A stretch of DNA of 64,000 nt from Amphibacillus sp052055485 (GCF_052055485.1 NZ_CP197171.1:620001-684000), one strand, 5' to 3'. Numbered from the stretch's first letter, positions 1-8,970 are shown. The notes: generated from the sequence alone by a model not told the origin. Numbers and translations: made by a program.

Positions 1-334
1 TTATCGTGTGCTCAAAGCCAGTCACAGTTCCTAAATATTGATAATTAAACCAGATAACAAAGCCAACCCCTACTAAGATAAATCCTAAAATATTTGCCCG
101 TAAAAAATCCTTTTTAAATGTTAACCAAAATAATTTTATAATCGAAATATCTGAATCATTGATCAACCAGTTTCGTAACACTGTATATAACGCCACAGTC
201 GCTGGGAATACCCCTAAAAGTCCTAAACCAAGTAATGAAAAACCAAGCCACAATAAATTCAAATAGGCAAATCGCCAAATCCATTCCGTTATACGATAAA
301 AACGTGTTGATAAAAATCCATAATTGTTATCCAT
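1..334 (-). CDS. DUF624 (YesV-like) membrane protein, partial
   Basis: The first 111 residues are present and the gene runs off the left edge. I translated it directly: the product begins MDNNYGFLSTRFYRI and has three hydrophobic segments, near residues 19-45, 48-62 and 80-105. The pattern of an N-terminal helix pair followed by a polar stretch with the sequence LRNWLINDSD fits the DUF624 family, to which B. subtilis YesV belongs. These roughly 200-residue membrane proteins are usually found beside carbohydrate ABC transporters or glycan-degradation genes. It lies 13 bp after the lipoprotein gene, so the two are probably co-transcribed. The exact role of DUF624 proteins is not known. ATG start at 334 follows an AGGGATG ribosome site. 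Confidence 0.8.
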   Translation of the reverse strand, partial: MDNNYGFLSTRFYRITEWIWRFAYLNLLWLGFSLLGLGLLGVFPATVALYTVLRNWLINDSDISIIKLFWLTFKKDFLRANILGFILVGVGFVIWFNYQYLGTVTGFEHTI

Positions 335-347
335 TTAGCTCACATCC

Positions 348-887
348 CTATATCCATTCTTCGATTAATTTCTTTGCTACTGTGTGATGAGGGCTTGTTG
401 CTACAACAGTTGTAACCAATCCTCCTTCAACGGCTATCCCCGTATATTGATGAAAAGCACTGTCCTCAAGCAGTGGAATGGCATAAAGGTGCTCGGCAGT
501 TTCGTTAATATCCTCCATCACGTAAGGATCAACTACTCGTTCCTCAAGTTGATCATAGAACTCATCCAACGGCTCTAATCCATATGGATCTAATAACGCC
601 TGATCTAACCAGCGATCAACAATAAACATATCCACTTCTTTATCCAAAATCTCGATAGTCAATCGATCAAAATTAGCCATTGTCAAGACAACTTCTATAT
701 TCAAGCCGGCTTCCATTTCAGGACTTAAAGTATCCTCAATATAATCTTTCATTGCCTCTTGATAGTCTTCAGGGATACTAGAAATAAACATCACTCGAAA
801 AGTATCAGGATCATGATTACCACCTTCATCCCCACTACATCCAACCAGAGCAAAACTAACCCATAACAAAATGATACATTTTCTCAA
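348..887 (-). CDS. Putative lipoprotein, solute-binding-protein-like
   Basis: Predicted 179-residue secreted lipoprotein. I place the start at the TTG codon at 887, because GGGAGTG lies six bases upstream; a TTG 21 bp further upstream has no ribosome site. The resulting N-terminus is a short signal peptide (MRKCIILLWVSFALVGC) with an LVGC lipobox. The mature part is acidic and alternates hydrophobic strands with helices, including a VDMFIVDRW segment, somewhat like a small periplasmic-binding-protein lobe. At 179 residues it is far shorter than a normal sugar-binding lipoprotein of about 400. It sits between an 87-residue membrane protein and a DUF624 protein in one operon. Function is not recognised; a sugar-uptake accessory role is only a guess from context. 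Confidence 0.6.
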   Translation of the reverse strand: MRKCIILLWVSFALVGCSGDEGGNHDPDTFRVMFISSIPEDYQEAMKDYIEDTLSPEMEAGLNIEVVLTMANFDRLTIEILDKEVDMFIVDRWLDQALLDPYGLEPLDEFYDQLEERVVDPYVMEDINETAEHLYAIPLLEDSAFHQYTGIAVEGGLVTTVVATSPHHTVAKKLIEEWI

Positions 888-919
888 TCCAATCACTCCC
901 AGCTTCAAAACGTTTCACG

Positions 920-1183
920 CTAAGACATCCAGCTTACTAACAAAGGTTGAATGTACCAGATCACAATCGTGAAGATAACAAAGTAAGCGACAATCAATGG
1001 GAATTGTGCTTTTCTAGATTGTTGATTTGCTTTTAGTTTTCGATATGTTGATAGCGTCATGACCGTTATTGCGACACCTAGTAAAAAATGCAACCAGTGA
1101 CGTTCTGCAGTAAAAAAGTAAAATCTAAGCACGAATAAATATAACATCAGCATAATGAACATCATTATTCTCTTCTGATTCAT
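920..1183 (-). CDS. Small membrane protein, unknown function
   Basis: Encodes 87 residues with three predicted membrane segments (about residues 6-24, 30-46 and 61-82) separated by a basic stretch (RKLKANQQSRKAQ). The ATG is preceded by AGGAG at a normal distance. It is the promoter-proximal gene of the minus-strand group that continues with the lipoprotein and DUF624 genes; the spacing is about 30 bp. I do not recognise the family. The clean ribosome site and operon position support a real gene. Confidence 0.55.
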   Translation of the reverse strand: MNQKRIMMFIMLMLYLFVLRFYFFTAERHWLHFLLGVAITVMTLSTYRKLKANQQSRKAQFPLIVAYFVIFTIVIWYIQPLLVSWMS

Positions 1184-1214
1184 AATGAGAACTCCTATCC
1201 CAGCTATTATAGCT

Positions 1215-1244
1215 ATAATATAACACGTTATGAAACGCTTACAA
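1215..1244 (-). promoter_or_regulatory. Candidate sigma-A promoter with cre-like overlap
   Basis: On the minus strand, TTGTAA (1239-1244) and TATTAT (1215-1220) are separated by 18 bp, upstream of the membrane protein/lipoprotein/DUF624 genes. TGTAAGCGTTTCA (1231-1243) overlaps the -35 and resembles a CcpA cre site but is one base shorter than the 14-bp consensus, so CcpA control is uncertain. Confidence 0.4.
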
Positions 1245-1375
1245 TAATAAAAACTAAAGAACTTTCTTTGAAAAATAAACTCTTTTTAAAAGCTATCTTT
1301 AGCACAACCAGAAACCTTCCATTAATCTATAAATCTATACTTTTTGCACTAAATCCTAAAGATCGTCCCCTGTCA

Positions 1376-1389
1376 TTTAAACGCTTTCT
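1376..1389 (+). promoter_or_regulatory. cre-like site upstream of xylan operon
   Basis: The 14-mer TTTAAACGCTTTCT matches the cre consensus TGWAANCGNTNWCA at 12 of 14 positions and lies about 70 bp upstream of the GH8 start. Catabolite repression of a xylan gene is expected biologically. The two mismatches are at the outer, usually conserved positions, so this is only a candidate. Confidence 0.35.
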
Positions 1390-1454
1390 TATGTATGATA
1401 TTAGATGATAGAATACTTGTATTCAGTTACATAGTGGAATAAGGAGGGCGTTAG

Positions 1455-2585
1455 ATGAGAGAAGGAGCTTACTATACTAATCAATATCGCAATCTTTTTA
1501 CTGAACTAGGTATTGAAGCCAAAGATGTTGAAGCAAAGGTACAAGATACATGGGATCGTTTATTTAGCAGTCAATATCCAGAAACACAAATTTATTTTGA
1601 GACAGATGATCAAATGGGGTACATGGTTGACACAGGCAATCATGATGTTCGAACAGAAGGTCAATCCTATGGCATGATGATGGCTGTTCAAATGAATCGT
1701 CAAGATATCTTTGACCGAATTTGGAAATGGTCAAAAACTTATATGTATATGGAAGAGGGTCTGCATAAGGGCTATTTTGCTTGGTCTTGTCAACTCGATG
1801 GGACAAAAAATGCATATGGTCCTGCACCTGATGGCGAGGAATATTTTGCAATGGCTTTGTACTTCGCTTCGAACCGTTGGGGTAATCGAGAAACACCATT
1901 TAATTATTCCGAACAGGCAACTACTTTGTTAAAAGATTGTTTGCATAAAGGGGAAAGTGATGATGGTTATCCAATGTGGGAGCCAAATAATAAACTGATT
2001 AAGTTTGTTCCGGAAGTTGATTTTAGTGATCCATCTTATCATTTACCACACTTTTATCAACTTTTTGCTGAGGTGGCAGCTGAACAGGATCGATCCTTCT
2101 GGCAGGAAGCTGCTGAAGCTAGCCGTGCCTATATTCGTTTAGCTGCAGATAACAAAACTGGACTCTCACCAGAGTATGCATTTTATGACGGAACACCCAA
2201 CCATACCCGCGGATTTGGCCACTTTTTCAGTGATTCATACCGTGTTGTTTGTAATGTCGGTTTAGATTATGAGTGGTTTGGTAAATCTGAAACACCCATA
2301 GAAGTTAATGAAAAAGTACAACAATTTTTTAAGGGGATCCCTGTTGATGACTATCGTCGTTACAAAATTGATGGTCAGCCTTTTGAAGAAAAGGCATTAC
2401 ACCCAATTGGATTACTTGCTTCACTCGCAATGGCCTCACTAGCAACCGAAGGGGAACTAAGCGAACATTATGTCAAGACATTCTGGCAAACACCTCTTCG
2501 TACCGGTGATCGCAGATACTATGATAACTGTTTATATTTCTTTAGTTTATTATCCTTAGCAGGGAAATTTAGAATTTGGAAATAA
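1455..2585 (+). CDS. GH8 reducing-end xylose-releasing exo-oligoxylanase
   Basis: A 376-residue protein of glycoside hydrolase family 8, closest in pattern to the Rex enzyme of Bacillus halodurans (EC 3.2.1.156), which removes xylose from the reducing end of xylo-oligosaccharides by an inverting mechanism. Residues lining up with the known catalytic set are Glu68 (VRTEGQSYGMM; general acid), Asp260 (HFFSDSYR; base) and His316 (LHPIGL; the Rex-specific histidine). Other conserved GH8 elements are FAWSCQ and DGEEYFAMALYF. There is no signal peptide, so it should be cytoplasmic and act on imported oligosaccharides. The ATG follows AAGGAGGG. The GH43 gene begins 12 bp downstream, giving an operon that would degrade xylo-oligomers from both ends. 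Confidence 0.92.
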   Translation: MREGAYYTNQYRNLFTELGIEAKDVEAKVQDTWDRLFSSQYPETQIYFETDDQMGYMVDTGNHDVRTEGQSYGMMMAVQMNRQDIFDRIWKWSKTYMYMEEGLHKGYFAWSCQLDGTKNAYGPAPDGEEYFAMALYFASNRWGNRETPFNYSEQATTLLKDCLHKGESDDGYPMWEPNNKLIKFVPEVDFSDPSYHLPHFYQLFAEVAAEQDRSFWQEAAEASRAYIRLAADNKTGLSPEYAFYDGTPNHTRGFGHFFSDSYRVVCNVGLDYEWFGKSETPIEVNEKVQQFFKGIPVDDYRRYKIDGQPFEEKALHPIGLLASLAMASLATEGELSEHYVKTFWQTPLRTGDRRYYDNCLYFFSLLSLAGKFRIWK

Positions 2586-2597
2586 TGGAGGTTTATA

Positions 2598-4202
2598 ATG
2601 AAAATTCAAAATCCTATTTTAACAGGCTTTAATCCCGATCCGAGTATTTGTCGTGCAGGTGAAGATTATTATATCGCGACATCTACCTTTGATTGGTTTC
2701 CAGGGGTTAGTATTCATCATTCAAAAGACTTAAAAAACTGGCAGCTTGTTTCACGTCCTTTGAACCGCGTGTCTCTACTAGATATGAAAGGTAACCCCAA
2801 TTCTGGTGGTGTATGGGCACCCCAGTTATCTTACCATGACGGTAAATTCTGGTTGATTTACTCTGATATTAAAGTCACTGATGGAAGATGGAAAGATGCA
2901 CACAACTATTTAACAACTTGTGACACAATTGATGGCGAATGGTCTGAACCGGTCTATATGAATAGCTCTGGATTTGATCCATCACTATTTCACGACCCAA
3001 ACAATGGCAAAAAGTACTTTCTTAATATGTTTTGGGATCATCGTCAAGGGCACCACAATTTCTATGGTATTGTTTTACAGGAATATGATCAAACCTTAGA
3101 AAAATTAGTTGGTGAGAAAAAGATCATTTTTAAAGGAACAGATGTAAAATTAGTTGAAGCGCCACACCTTTATTATATCAATGGGTATTATTATTTATTA
3201 ACGGCAGAAGGCGGAACGAGGTTTGATCACCAAGCAACGATTGCACGGTCAAAAAATATCGATGGGCCTTATGAAGTTCATCCAGAAAACCCTTTAATTT
3301 CTTCATGGGCACACCCAAGAATTACTTTACAAAAAGCTGGGCATGGATCGATCGTTCACACCCATACAGATGAATGGTTCTTTGTTCATTTAACAGGGCG
3401 TGTACTGCCAAAAACCACAGATCCATTACTTGATCCACGCGGTTACTGCCCACTTGGACGTGAAACAGCGATTCAACGGTTGGAATGGAAAAATGGCTGG
3501 CCATCCATTGTTGAGGGCAATTATCCAAAAGATGAAATTGAAGGCCCAAATATCGAAGAACAACCCTTTGAGCCTGCTGCTATAAAAGAAGATTTTGATG
3601 GGGATGCGCTGCCACTTGACTTCCAAACATTGCGGATTCCGTTGGGCGAAGATATTGTATCATTGAAGAAACGACCTGGTCATTTACGCATGGCTGGACG
3701 TGAATCCCTAACATCCCATTTTACTCAAGCATTGGTTGCTCGACGTTGGCAAAATTTCCAATTCACTGCTGACACAAAGGTTGAATTCAACCCAGAAAGC
3801 TTCCAACAAGCAGCTGGAATGGTCAACTACTATAACACAGAAAACTGGACTTATCTCAATGTAACCTACCACGAAGAAAAAGGGCGAATCTTAGATATCA
3901 TGACGATGGATAATACAGACTTTGCTCAACCGCTTCAAGGTGCAGAAGTTGTTCTTCCACAAGGTGATAGCCCAGTCTATCTACGTGTTGAAGTTGATTA
4001 TAACGATTATCAGTATTCATATAGTCTTGATGGTGAGAAATGGGAAGCCATTGGACCTGTCTTCTCTTCTTATAAACTATCAGATGACTACATCCGAGGA
4101 GGCGGCTTCTTTACCGGAGCATTCGTTGGCATGGCCGTTCAAGATACATCAGGTGAAAATCTACATGCTGACTTTGATTACTTTATTTATGATCCGAAGT
4201 AA
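2598..4202 (+). CDS. GH43 beta-xylosidase
   Basis: A 534-residue GH43 enzyme of the XynB/subfamily-11 type, which releases xylose from the non-reducing end of xylo-oligosaccharides. The five-bladed propeller spans about residues 1-310, with the expected catalytic residues: Asp14 (FNPDPS; base), Asp127 (GFDPSLF; pKa modulator) and Glu187 (VEAPHLY; acid). The C-terminal 200 residues form the concanavalin-like beta-sandwich (DUF1349-type) that completes the active site in this subfamily. Length is typical and no export signal is seen. GGAGG precedes the ATG, 12 bp after the GH8 stop. Activity on alpha-L-arabinofuranosides is common in relatives and cannot be excluded. Confidence 0.93.
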   Translation: MKIQNPILTGFNPDPSICRAGEDYYIATSTFDWFPGVSIHHSKDLKNWQLVSRPLNRVSLLDMKGNPNSGGVWAPQLSYHDGKFWLIYSDIKVTDGRWKDAHNYLTTCDTIDGEWSEPVYMNSSGFDPSLFHDPNNGKKYFLNMFWDHRQGHHNFYGIVLQEYDQTLEKLVGEKKIIFKGTDVKLVEAPHLYYINGYYYLLTAEGGTRFDHQATIARSKNIDGPYEVHPENPLISSWAHPRITLQKAGHGSIVHTHTDEWFFVHLTGRVLPKTTDPLLDPRGYCPLGRETAIQRLEWKNGWPSIVEGNYPKDEIEGPNIEEQPFEPAAIKEDFDGDALPLDFQTLRIPLGEDIVSLKKRPGHLRMAGRESLTSHFTQALVARRWQNFQFTADTKVEFNPESFQQAAGMVNYYNTENWTYLNVTYHEEKGRILDIMTMDNTDFAQPLQGAEVVLPQGDSPVYLRVEVDYNDYQYSYSLDGEKWEAIGPVFSSYKLSDDYIRGGGFFTGAFVGMAVQDTSGENLHADFDYFIYDPK

Positions 4203-4356
4203 TTGACATAAAAAAGAATGTAGCGTAGCTTATACAACCAAAACTTTGACATTGTGTCATAACGCTTGGGACTATGATTACTCGCCTAACTGGAAGTGTT
4301 TGTATTATAATCTCCTATGCGGCACAGCAATGTCAGAACTGTATCCATGTATCAAA

Positions 4357-4400
4357 AATAATCCACCTTTGAGTTCAAACACTCGGTGGATTATTTTTTG
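4357..4400 (+). terminator. Rho-independent terminator after xylan operon
   Basis: AATAATCCACC (4357-4367) pairs perfectly with GGTGGATTATT (4385-4395) around a 17-nt loop and runs into a T-rich tail. It lies 155 bp after the GH43 stop and can also serve the converging minus-strand gene. Confidence 0.8.
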
Positions 4401-4452
4401 TCAAATCAGTCTTGCTAATCGACTATCTAACATTTATCTTACCAGTTAAGAG

Positions 4453-5367
4453 TTATAATTGATCAAAGTTTTTTAAATATTGTATATTGGCAATGATCAT
4501 ATTCGCTTTCCACCAATTTTGGCTAATTGCCCATTGCTCAGGATAACTCCCCCAATGCCACGGGATCGTCCAAGACCCATCTTCTTGCTGTTCTTTTTTA
4601 ATAAAATGACATTCATATTCAGCAATTTCTCGGTTATCATCATAAAATGGGCTCTCTCGCCTGTTAAAGAATTGTGACGGCTTACAAATATAAGTGGTTT
4701 CCCATTCCACTTTATTTTGAGTAATTGTTTGCTTTACTGACAACCTCAGCTTATCTTGCAGCCATACCATGTCAACAAGATCTGCCTCTGCTGACTCGAT
4801 ATACTGAAATAGCCGAATATAACAGGCGATTAAATGCATCTCATTCAATGAATCATTTTCAAGCAAGAACGTGACAGCTTCTTTGGTAAGCCTACAGCCT
4901 AATTGATATAAGTCGCTATCCTTGTCCGCAAATCGAACAATAAACCCAGCTAAACAAGCAGTCGGATTATAATTTACTGTGTTAGTACAATCTGGATCAT
5001 ATTGCCACCATGGTGCATGCGGATAATCATTGTTACTTTTTATCGTATTGTACCAACACTGACCATCAAAATCCTTTCCGCTAGCAAGATAGTTAAGTAT
5101 CCCTTTAATGATCGGATGATCAGCCTCGATAAAGTTAATTTCTCGTAAAATCTCTGTTGCTGCCCAAGTTTGAATAGGTGATGAATGTGGATTCCAGCAA
5201 TCTGCTCCTAAGGCATGTCCAAATCCTCCATCCGCATTTTGATATTCAAGCAGACAAGTAATCACATCCTGCTTATTGCCATTTTCAAAATGGTACTGCC
5301 ATCTGGCCAAATCAAGTGGTCGAGCATGGCGATAGATAAATGTTCGTGCTTTTTTTAATCGTGTCAT
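4453..5367 (-). CDS. Alpha/alpha-toroid (prenyltransferase/terpene-cyclase-like) protein
   Basis: A 304-residue protein probably built as an alpha/alpha toroid. The segment QNADGGFGHALGADCWNPHS (about residues 43-62) and a later QEDGSWTIPWHWG (about residues 275-287) look like the QW-type repeats of squalene-hopene cyclase and prenyltransferase beta-subunit folds. The catalytic DXDD motif of class II cyclases is not evident, so terpene cyclisation is not supported. I chose the ATG at 5367 because GAGGAG sits directly before it; the longer reading frame begins with a TTG without a ribosome site. No signal peptide. It stands alone between the xylan operon and an AraC gene. Comparable stand-alone toroid proteins in Bacillaceae are annotated as hypothetical. 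Confidence 0.6.
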   Translation of the reverse strand: MTRLKKARTFIYRHARPLDLARWQYHFENGNKQDVITCLLEYQNADGGFGHALGADCWNPHSSPIQTWAATEILREINFIEADHPIIKGILNYLASGKDFDGQCWYNTIKSNNDYPHAPWWQYDPDCTNTVNYNPTACLAGFIVRFADKDSDLYQLGCRLTKEAVTFLLENDSLNEMHLIACYIRLFQYIESAEADLVDMVWLQDKLRLSVKQTITQNKVEWETTYICKPSQFFNRRESPFYDDNREIAEYECHFIKKEQQEDGSWTIPWHWGSYPEQWAISQNWWKANMIIANIQYLKNFDQL

Positions 5368-5805
5368 TTTCTCCTCACTTTCTGAATGATGGCGATCATC
5401 ATTCTGCAAATAGTTAAAAGATCTATCTTGCTATAACTTTACTAAATCATTTAAGAAATGTATTGGAAAAAAGCGACCTAACCCTAATATATTAAAAAAA
5501 CTAAAGCCCTTACTACCTAGCCGAGTAAGATGGGCATTACGAGCAATTCCTCTCCACAGAAATAGAGGTCTACAGGGCGTAGTCTTTTAGATGAGGCGAG
5601 TAATCGCAAATGGTACTCTAAGATTCAAATAATAAAGAACCGTGATTCCCACTGCAGGTGGATGTTTTCCGCCGGCACGGTCTCAACTAACTTGAGTAGC
5701 AAAAGTCAGTGATTTCTTATTCTGAGTTCCAAACCTTTTCGAAGGAATCTTCAACAACGTCCTCATATCCAGCAGAAAAATCGAAGCTAGCCTATCCACG
5801 TGTGA
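5368..5805. other. Intergenic region with decayed copy of the dispersed repeat
   Basis: No gene seen. Around 5558-5612 the text GGTCTACAGGGCGTAG and AGGCGAGTAATCGCAAAT matches the internal part of the repeat family described at 6829-7262 (GGTCTACAGAATGTAG, GGTGAGTAACCGCAAT). Both ends of the repeat are missing, so this is a relic. The rest shows no recognisable structure. Confidence 0.5.
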
Positions 5806-6657
5806 CTAAAGTGAGTTCTTTTCAATGATGTGCAAGTTTTTTGCTTGAAAAGGAGTCATCTTATGATATTTCTTAAAATCATTAAGCAAATGAGCTTGAT
5901 CATAAAAGCCATATTCCACCACAGCTTCAGCAATATCAATGCTGTCTTTTTTGATTATATCTTGCCAAAGATATTGATATCTTATTAATGTAGCAAGCTT
6001 TTTGGGTGAAATACCAATATTTTTCTTAAAAAGGCGTTCTAACTGCCTTTTGGATACGCCAGTATATTGCACAAGATCGCCTAACTGAATATTCCCCTTG
6101 GCCCCAAGCATTTTATAGACAGCATTCATAATGTGAGAGTTTTCCGAATGCCTTCTTAATCTACTAACTAAATAATGCTCAGCAAGCTCAATTCTTTGTC
6201 CAATCGTCTGACTGTTTATCAGTTGATCCTCTAATTCTTGCTTGAATGTATGGAAATATTCCTCTGTATCTGTGAGGATATTTAAACTATTCGTCATGTT
6301 TTCATCAGCAAAAAGTAACACTGCCCAAGCATAAAAACGAATCGCAAAGGTGAAAGTATCAGTCATTGTCTTTGCAGGGGTCGCTTGGAAACTCGTATCT
6401 TGGATGCCACAAAACAAATGACTAATTTTGTGATTCGTGAAATCAACCTCTACAATAATATCCACGCACGTATCAGGAATAACAAGGGTTTGTTGGGGCT
6501 TGTCTCTCGGTTCCTGCATACTATTTTGCTTTGTTCCCCAAAAACAGCGGACATATGGCGCTAGGGTCTTTGAAGGGGGAATTTCAACATAATCATCATT
6601 GGCTGAGAAAGGGTTTGCGGTTATTGGTCGATACATACGAAATAAATCATTTACCAT
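5806..6657 (-). CDS. AraC-family transcriptional regulator
   Basis: A 283-residue regulator with a C-terminal AraC/XylS DNA-binding domain (about residues 185-275). The double helix-turn-helix is visible in QLGDLVQYTGVSKRQLERLF and DIAEAVVEYGFYDQAHLLND, followed by the typical FKKYHKMTPFQAK end. The N-terminal 160 residues resemble the effector domain of regulators with a YVRCFWG segment (DUF6597-like). The start is set at 6657 because GGAGGG precedes that ATG; a further-upstream start lacks a site. It has no obvious target operon: both neighbours are unrelated and separated by long non-coding stretches. Confidence 0.85.
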   Translation of the reverse strand: MVNDLFRMYRPITANPFSANDDYVEIPPSKTLAPYVRCFWGTKQNSMQEPRDKPQQTLVIPDTCVDIIVEVDFTNHKISHLFCGIQDTSFQATPAKTMTDTFTFAIRFYAWAVLLFADENMTNSLNILTDTEEYFHTFKQELEDQLINSQTIGQRIELAEHYLVSRLRRHSENSHIMNAVYKMLGAKGNIQLGDLVQYTGVSKRQLERLFKKNIGISPKKLATLIRYQYLWQDIIKKDSIDIAEAVVEYGFYDQAHLLNDFKKYHKMTPFQAKNLHIIEKNSL

Positions 6658-6828
6658 GAAAATCCCTCCATATAACAGAGTTACAAAGCAAGCCATGTTC
6701 TATCCAAATAATTAGTCAAACTGGTTGGATAATTGTACTTGAAAATTGAAGAGATAAAATATCAGAATAAGTTAGGATAATATCATCATTATACCAAACA
6801 AATGGATGAAGATTTATCGCCTTGCTTA

Positions 6829-7262
6829 ATATAAAACGAAACTTCAATCAGTGGGAGTTAGGTCTACAGAATGTAGGTCATGCTAGTCTTTTCGATGGGG
6901 TGAGTAACCGCAATTCTAGATGTTGTCACAAATGTTTTCGGTGGGACGAGTAACCGCAAATCACTTCGGTGGGGCGAGTAACCGCAGTCCCAGTCCCAGG
7001 ATAGGGTGTTTTAGCCTGCATTCCCTTTACTTCTACTAATTGGGACTCAGAATAAGTAAGGCACTTATTCTTGCATGATCAAAGAGATAAAAGATTTTAT
7101 TGGTGATGGTATAAGTCAAACGATGGCATTTGCCAGAAAGACTTGACGATAATCCAAGTTTTTCTAACCTAGTAAATCCTTCGTATCTTGCTTTAGTGCG
7201 GCTACTCGTCCCACCGAAGATCACTGTTGCCCAGAATTTTATGAATGGTTATCTGTGATAAA
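6829..7262 (+). repeat. Dispersed foldback repeat, copy B (long copy)
   Basis: Longest copy of a family found at least six times here. It starts ATATAAAACGAAACTTC and ends GGTTATCTGTGATAAA. The left half contains three near-direct units related to CGGTGGGACGAGTAACCGCA. The right half carries their reverse complement (TGCGGCTACTCGTCCCACCG), so the two halves can fold on each other. A central hairpin is AGAATAAGT/ACTTATTCT. No credible protein is encoded. The structure recalls IS200/IS605-derived non-autonomous elements or their omega-RNA, but I cannot see a transposase. Confidence 0.7.
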
Positions 7263-7265
7263 AAT

Positions 7266-7319
7266 AAAGAGCCTTCAACACTTTTACCATCCTACAGTCT
7301 AAGTGTCATAGCTCTTTTT
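7266..7319. terminator. Terminator hairpin after response regulator
   Basis: AAAGAGC (7266-7272) pairs with GCTCTTT (7311-7317), with an inner ACACTT/AAGTGT stem, and T-rich flanks on both strands. It lies 3' of the minus-strand response regulator gene. Confidence 0.6.
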
Positions 7320-7392
7320 GAGGAGAGTTATTAATCAGTCATGGGAGGTTAATCACGTTTATTCTTAATCAGATAGTTACTTTCATATTCTT

Positions 7393-8937
7393 TCAATTAA
7401 TAATCCGCTGGCGGTATTTAGATGGTGTGCTTCCTTCCATCTTTTCAAATTGGGTGACAAAATAATCCGGACTGCCAAAGCCTACTTCTTCAGCCACTTC
7501 ATAAATGCGTAAGTCAGTTTGGCGTAATATTTGCTTTGCTTTCTCAATCCGAATTTCTAATAAGTAATCTTTGAAATAAATTCCATATGTTTTTTTGAAT
7601 AGTTGTCCTAAATAAACCGGATTCATATAAAATTGGCCGGCAATCTTTTTTAATGTTAAATGTTCATGATAGTGTTTAGCAATGTATCGTTTGACTTTAT
7701 AAATATCGCCGTGGTATTTTTCTTTGCTTAATTTACTCAGTCGTTCGCCTGCCTCTATAGCGTAAGTTTCTAGAACTTGCTTTAGTTCTGCTAAGGTTTT
7801 TTTCTGATTAAATAGATCAACAAGGGAGATTAATTTATTTGTCTGATCAGTATGACCAGCTAAATGGCGGATGGTTGCTTCTAATTTCTTTTCAAGTTGG
7901 AATAAAAACATTTTGATTGAATCAGTAGATGTCCCAATTGTTAATACTTCTTCCATCCATTGATCAATTTGTTTTCTTATTTCGTTAGGTTTATTCTCTT
8001 CAATCTTCTCTAAAAGTTTGGTGATGAATTGATAATCCAAAGGTTTGTTTTCTAAATGACATTTAGCAATCTTTTCATCATACATAAGTGGATGGTCTTG
8101 CATCTGGATGTAACGCCGCTCGCTTGCAGTAAGAGCTGTTTGGTACGATCTGATTAGACCGTCTAAACCAAGCTTTACTTCACCGGCAAAAAGGAAGATT
8201 TTTTTACTTATCTCTTGTTCTAAAAATGATTTAAAACGGGATAAAAACCATGAAACTTCATTGATATGTTGAGGTAAATGTTTTTCTTGGAGAATAACAC
8301 CGAATGCTTCGTGCTCAAATGGATGAATAAAGACTGATGGATCACCAATAAATTCAGCAACCGCACGATTTATTTGTTCATCTATTTTATCACTAGTTGG
8401 ATGCTCTCTAATATCAATCACTAAATAACAGTTCTTCTTATTAACATCTTTAGTTAAAATCGCTAATTCTTGTTGTGTTGGAACATCTTTCTCAACAATA
8501 AGACGTTGGTAAAGACTAAAATTAATAAAACGTTGATTCGCTCGCTCTTCTAAAAGTTCCCTCTCAATAACTGGAGTCAATGTTAAAAAGGTCTTTTCGA
8601 GTTCCTCTTTATCAATCGGCTTTAAAATAAAATCAGTTACACCTAATCGTACCGCACGTTGAGCATATTCAAAATCATTGTATCCACTTACGATAATAAA
8701 TTTCGGTATCTTGGTTGCTAATTCTTTTACTTGTTGAATTAATTTAAGGCCATCAAAAACAGGCATGCGAACATCAGTTAAAACAACGTCAGGCTTTTCT
8801 TCTAAGATTACAGCTAGAGCATCTTCACCATTGCTTGCTTCTCCAACAACTTGGTAATCGATCTTTTCCCAATCAACTAAAGCAATGATTCCTTTTCTGA
8901 CAAACTGTTCATCATCAACTAAGATAACCCGATTCAT
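7393..8937 (-). CDS. YesN-type response regulator (REC plus AraC HTH)
   Basis: A 514-residue cytoplasmic response regulator. The N-terminal receiver domain (1-120) has the acidic pair in LVDDE, phospho-acceptor Asp55 (TDVRMP) and Lys106 (LKPID). A long linker region follows. An AraC-type double HTH occupies about 410-514 (LTLKKIAGQFYMNPVYLGQLF and IYEVAEEVGFGSPDYF). This architecture matches YesN/LytT-like regulators, which normally pair with a YesM-type sensor kinase and control carbohydrate uptake or polysaccharide use. No kinase gene adjoins it, so it is an orphan in this window. GGGAGG precedes the ATG, and a perfect cre lies in its 5' leader, so CcpA should repress it in rich sugar. Its target could be the xylan or DUF624 operons, but that is inference. 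Confidence 0.88.
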   Translation of the reverse strand: MNRVILVDDEQFVRKGIIALVDWEKIDYQVVGEASNGEDALAVILEEKPDVVLTDVRMPVFDGLKLIQQVKELATKIPKFIIVSGYNDFEYAQRAVRLGVTDFILKPIDKEELEKTFLTLTPVIERELLEERANQRFINFSLYQRLIVEKDVPTQQELAILTKDVNKKNCYLVIDIREHPTSDKIDEQINRAVAEFIGDPSVFIHPFEHEAFGVILQEKHLPQHINEVSWFLSRFKSFLEQEISKKIFLFAGEVKLGLDGLIRSYQTALTASERRYIQMQDHPLMYDEKIAKCHLENKPLDYQFITKLLEKIEENKPNEIRKQIDQWMEEVLTIGTSTDSIKMFLFQLEKKLEATIRHLAGHTDQTNKLISLVDLFNQKKTLAELKQVLETYAIEAGERLSKLSKEKYHGDIYKVKRYIAKHYHEHLTLKKIAGQFYMNPVYLGQLFKKTYGIYFKDYLLEIRIEKAKQILRQTDLRIYEVAEEVGFGSPDYFVTQFEKMEGSTPSKYRQRIIN

Positions 8938-8956
8938 AATTAAACCTCCCTTTTCG

Positions 8957-8970
8957 TGTAAGCGTTAACA
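8957..8970 (-). promoter_or_regulatory. Perfect cre (CcpA) site in leader of response regulator
   Basis: TGTAAGCGTTAACA matches the cre consensus TGWAANCGNTNWCA at all 14 positions. It sits about 20 bp upstream of the response-regulator start and some 65-80 bp downstream of the predicted promoter, where CcpA would act as a roadblock. Confidence 0.75.

Noticed and set aside
7036..7224. Minus-strand 62-codon frame
   Set aside because: It lies inside repeat copy B and has no ribosome site; the sequence is explained by the repeat family.
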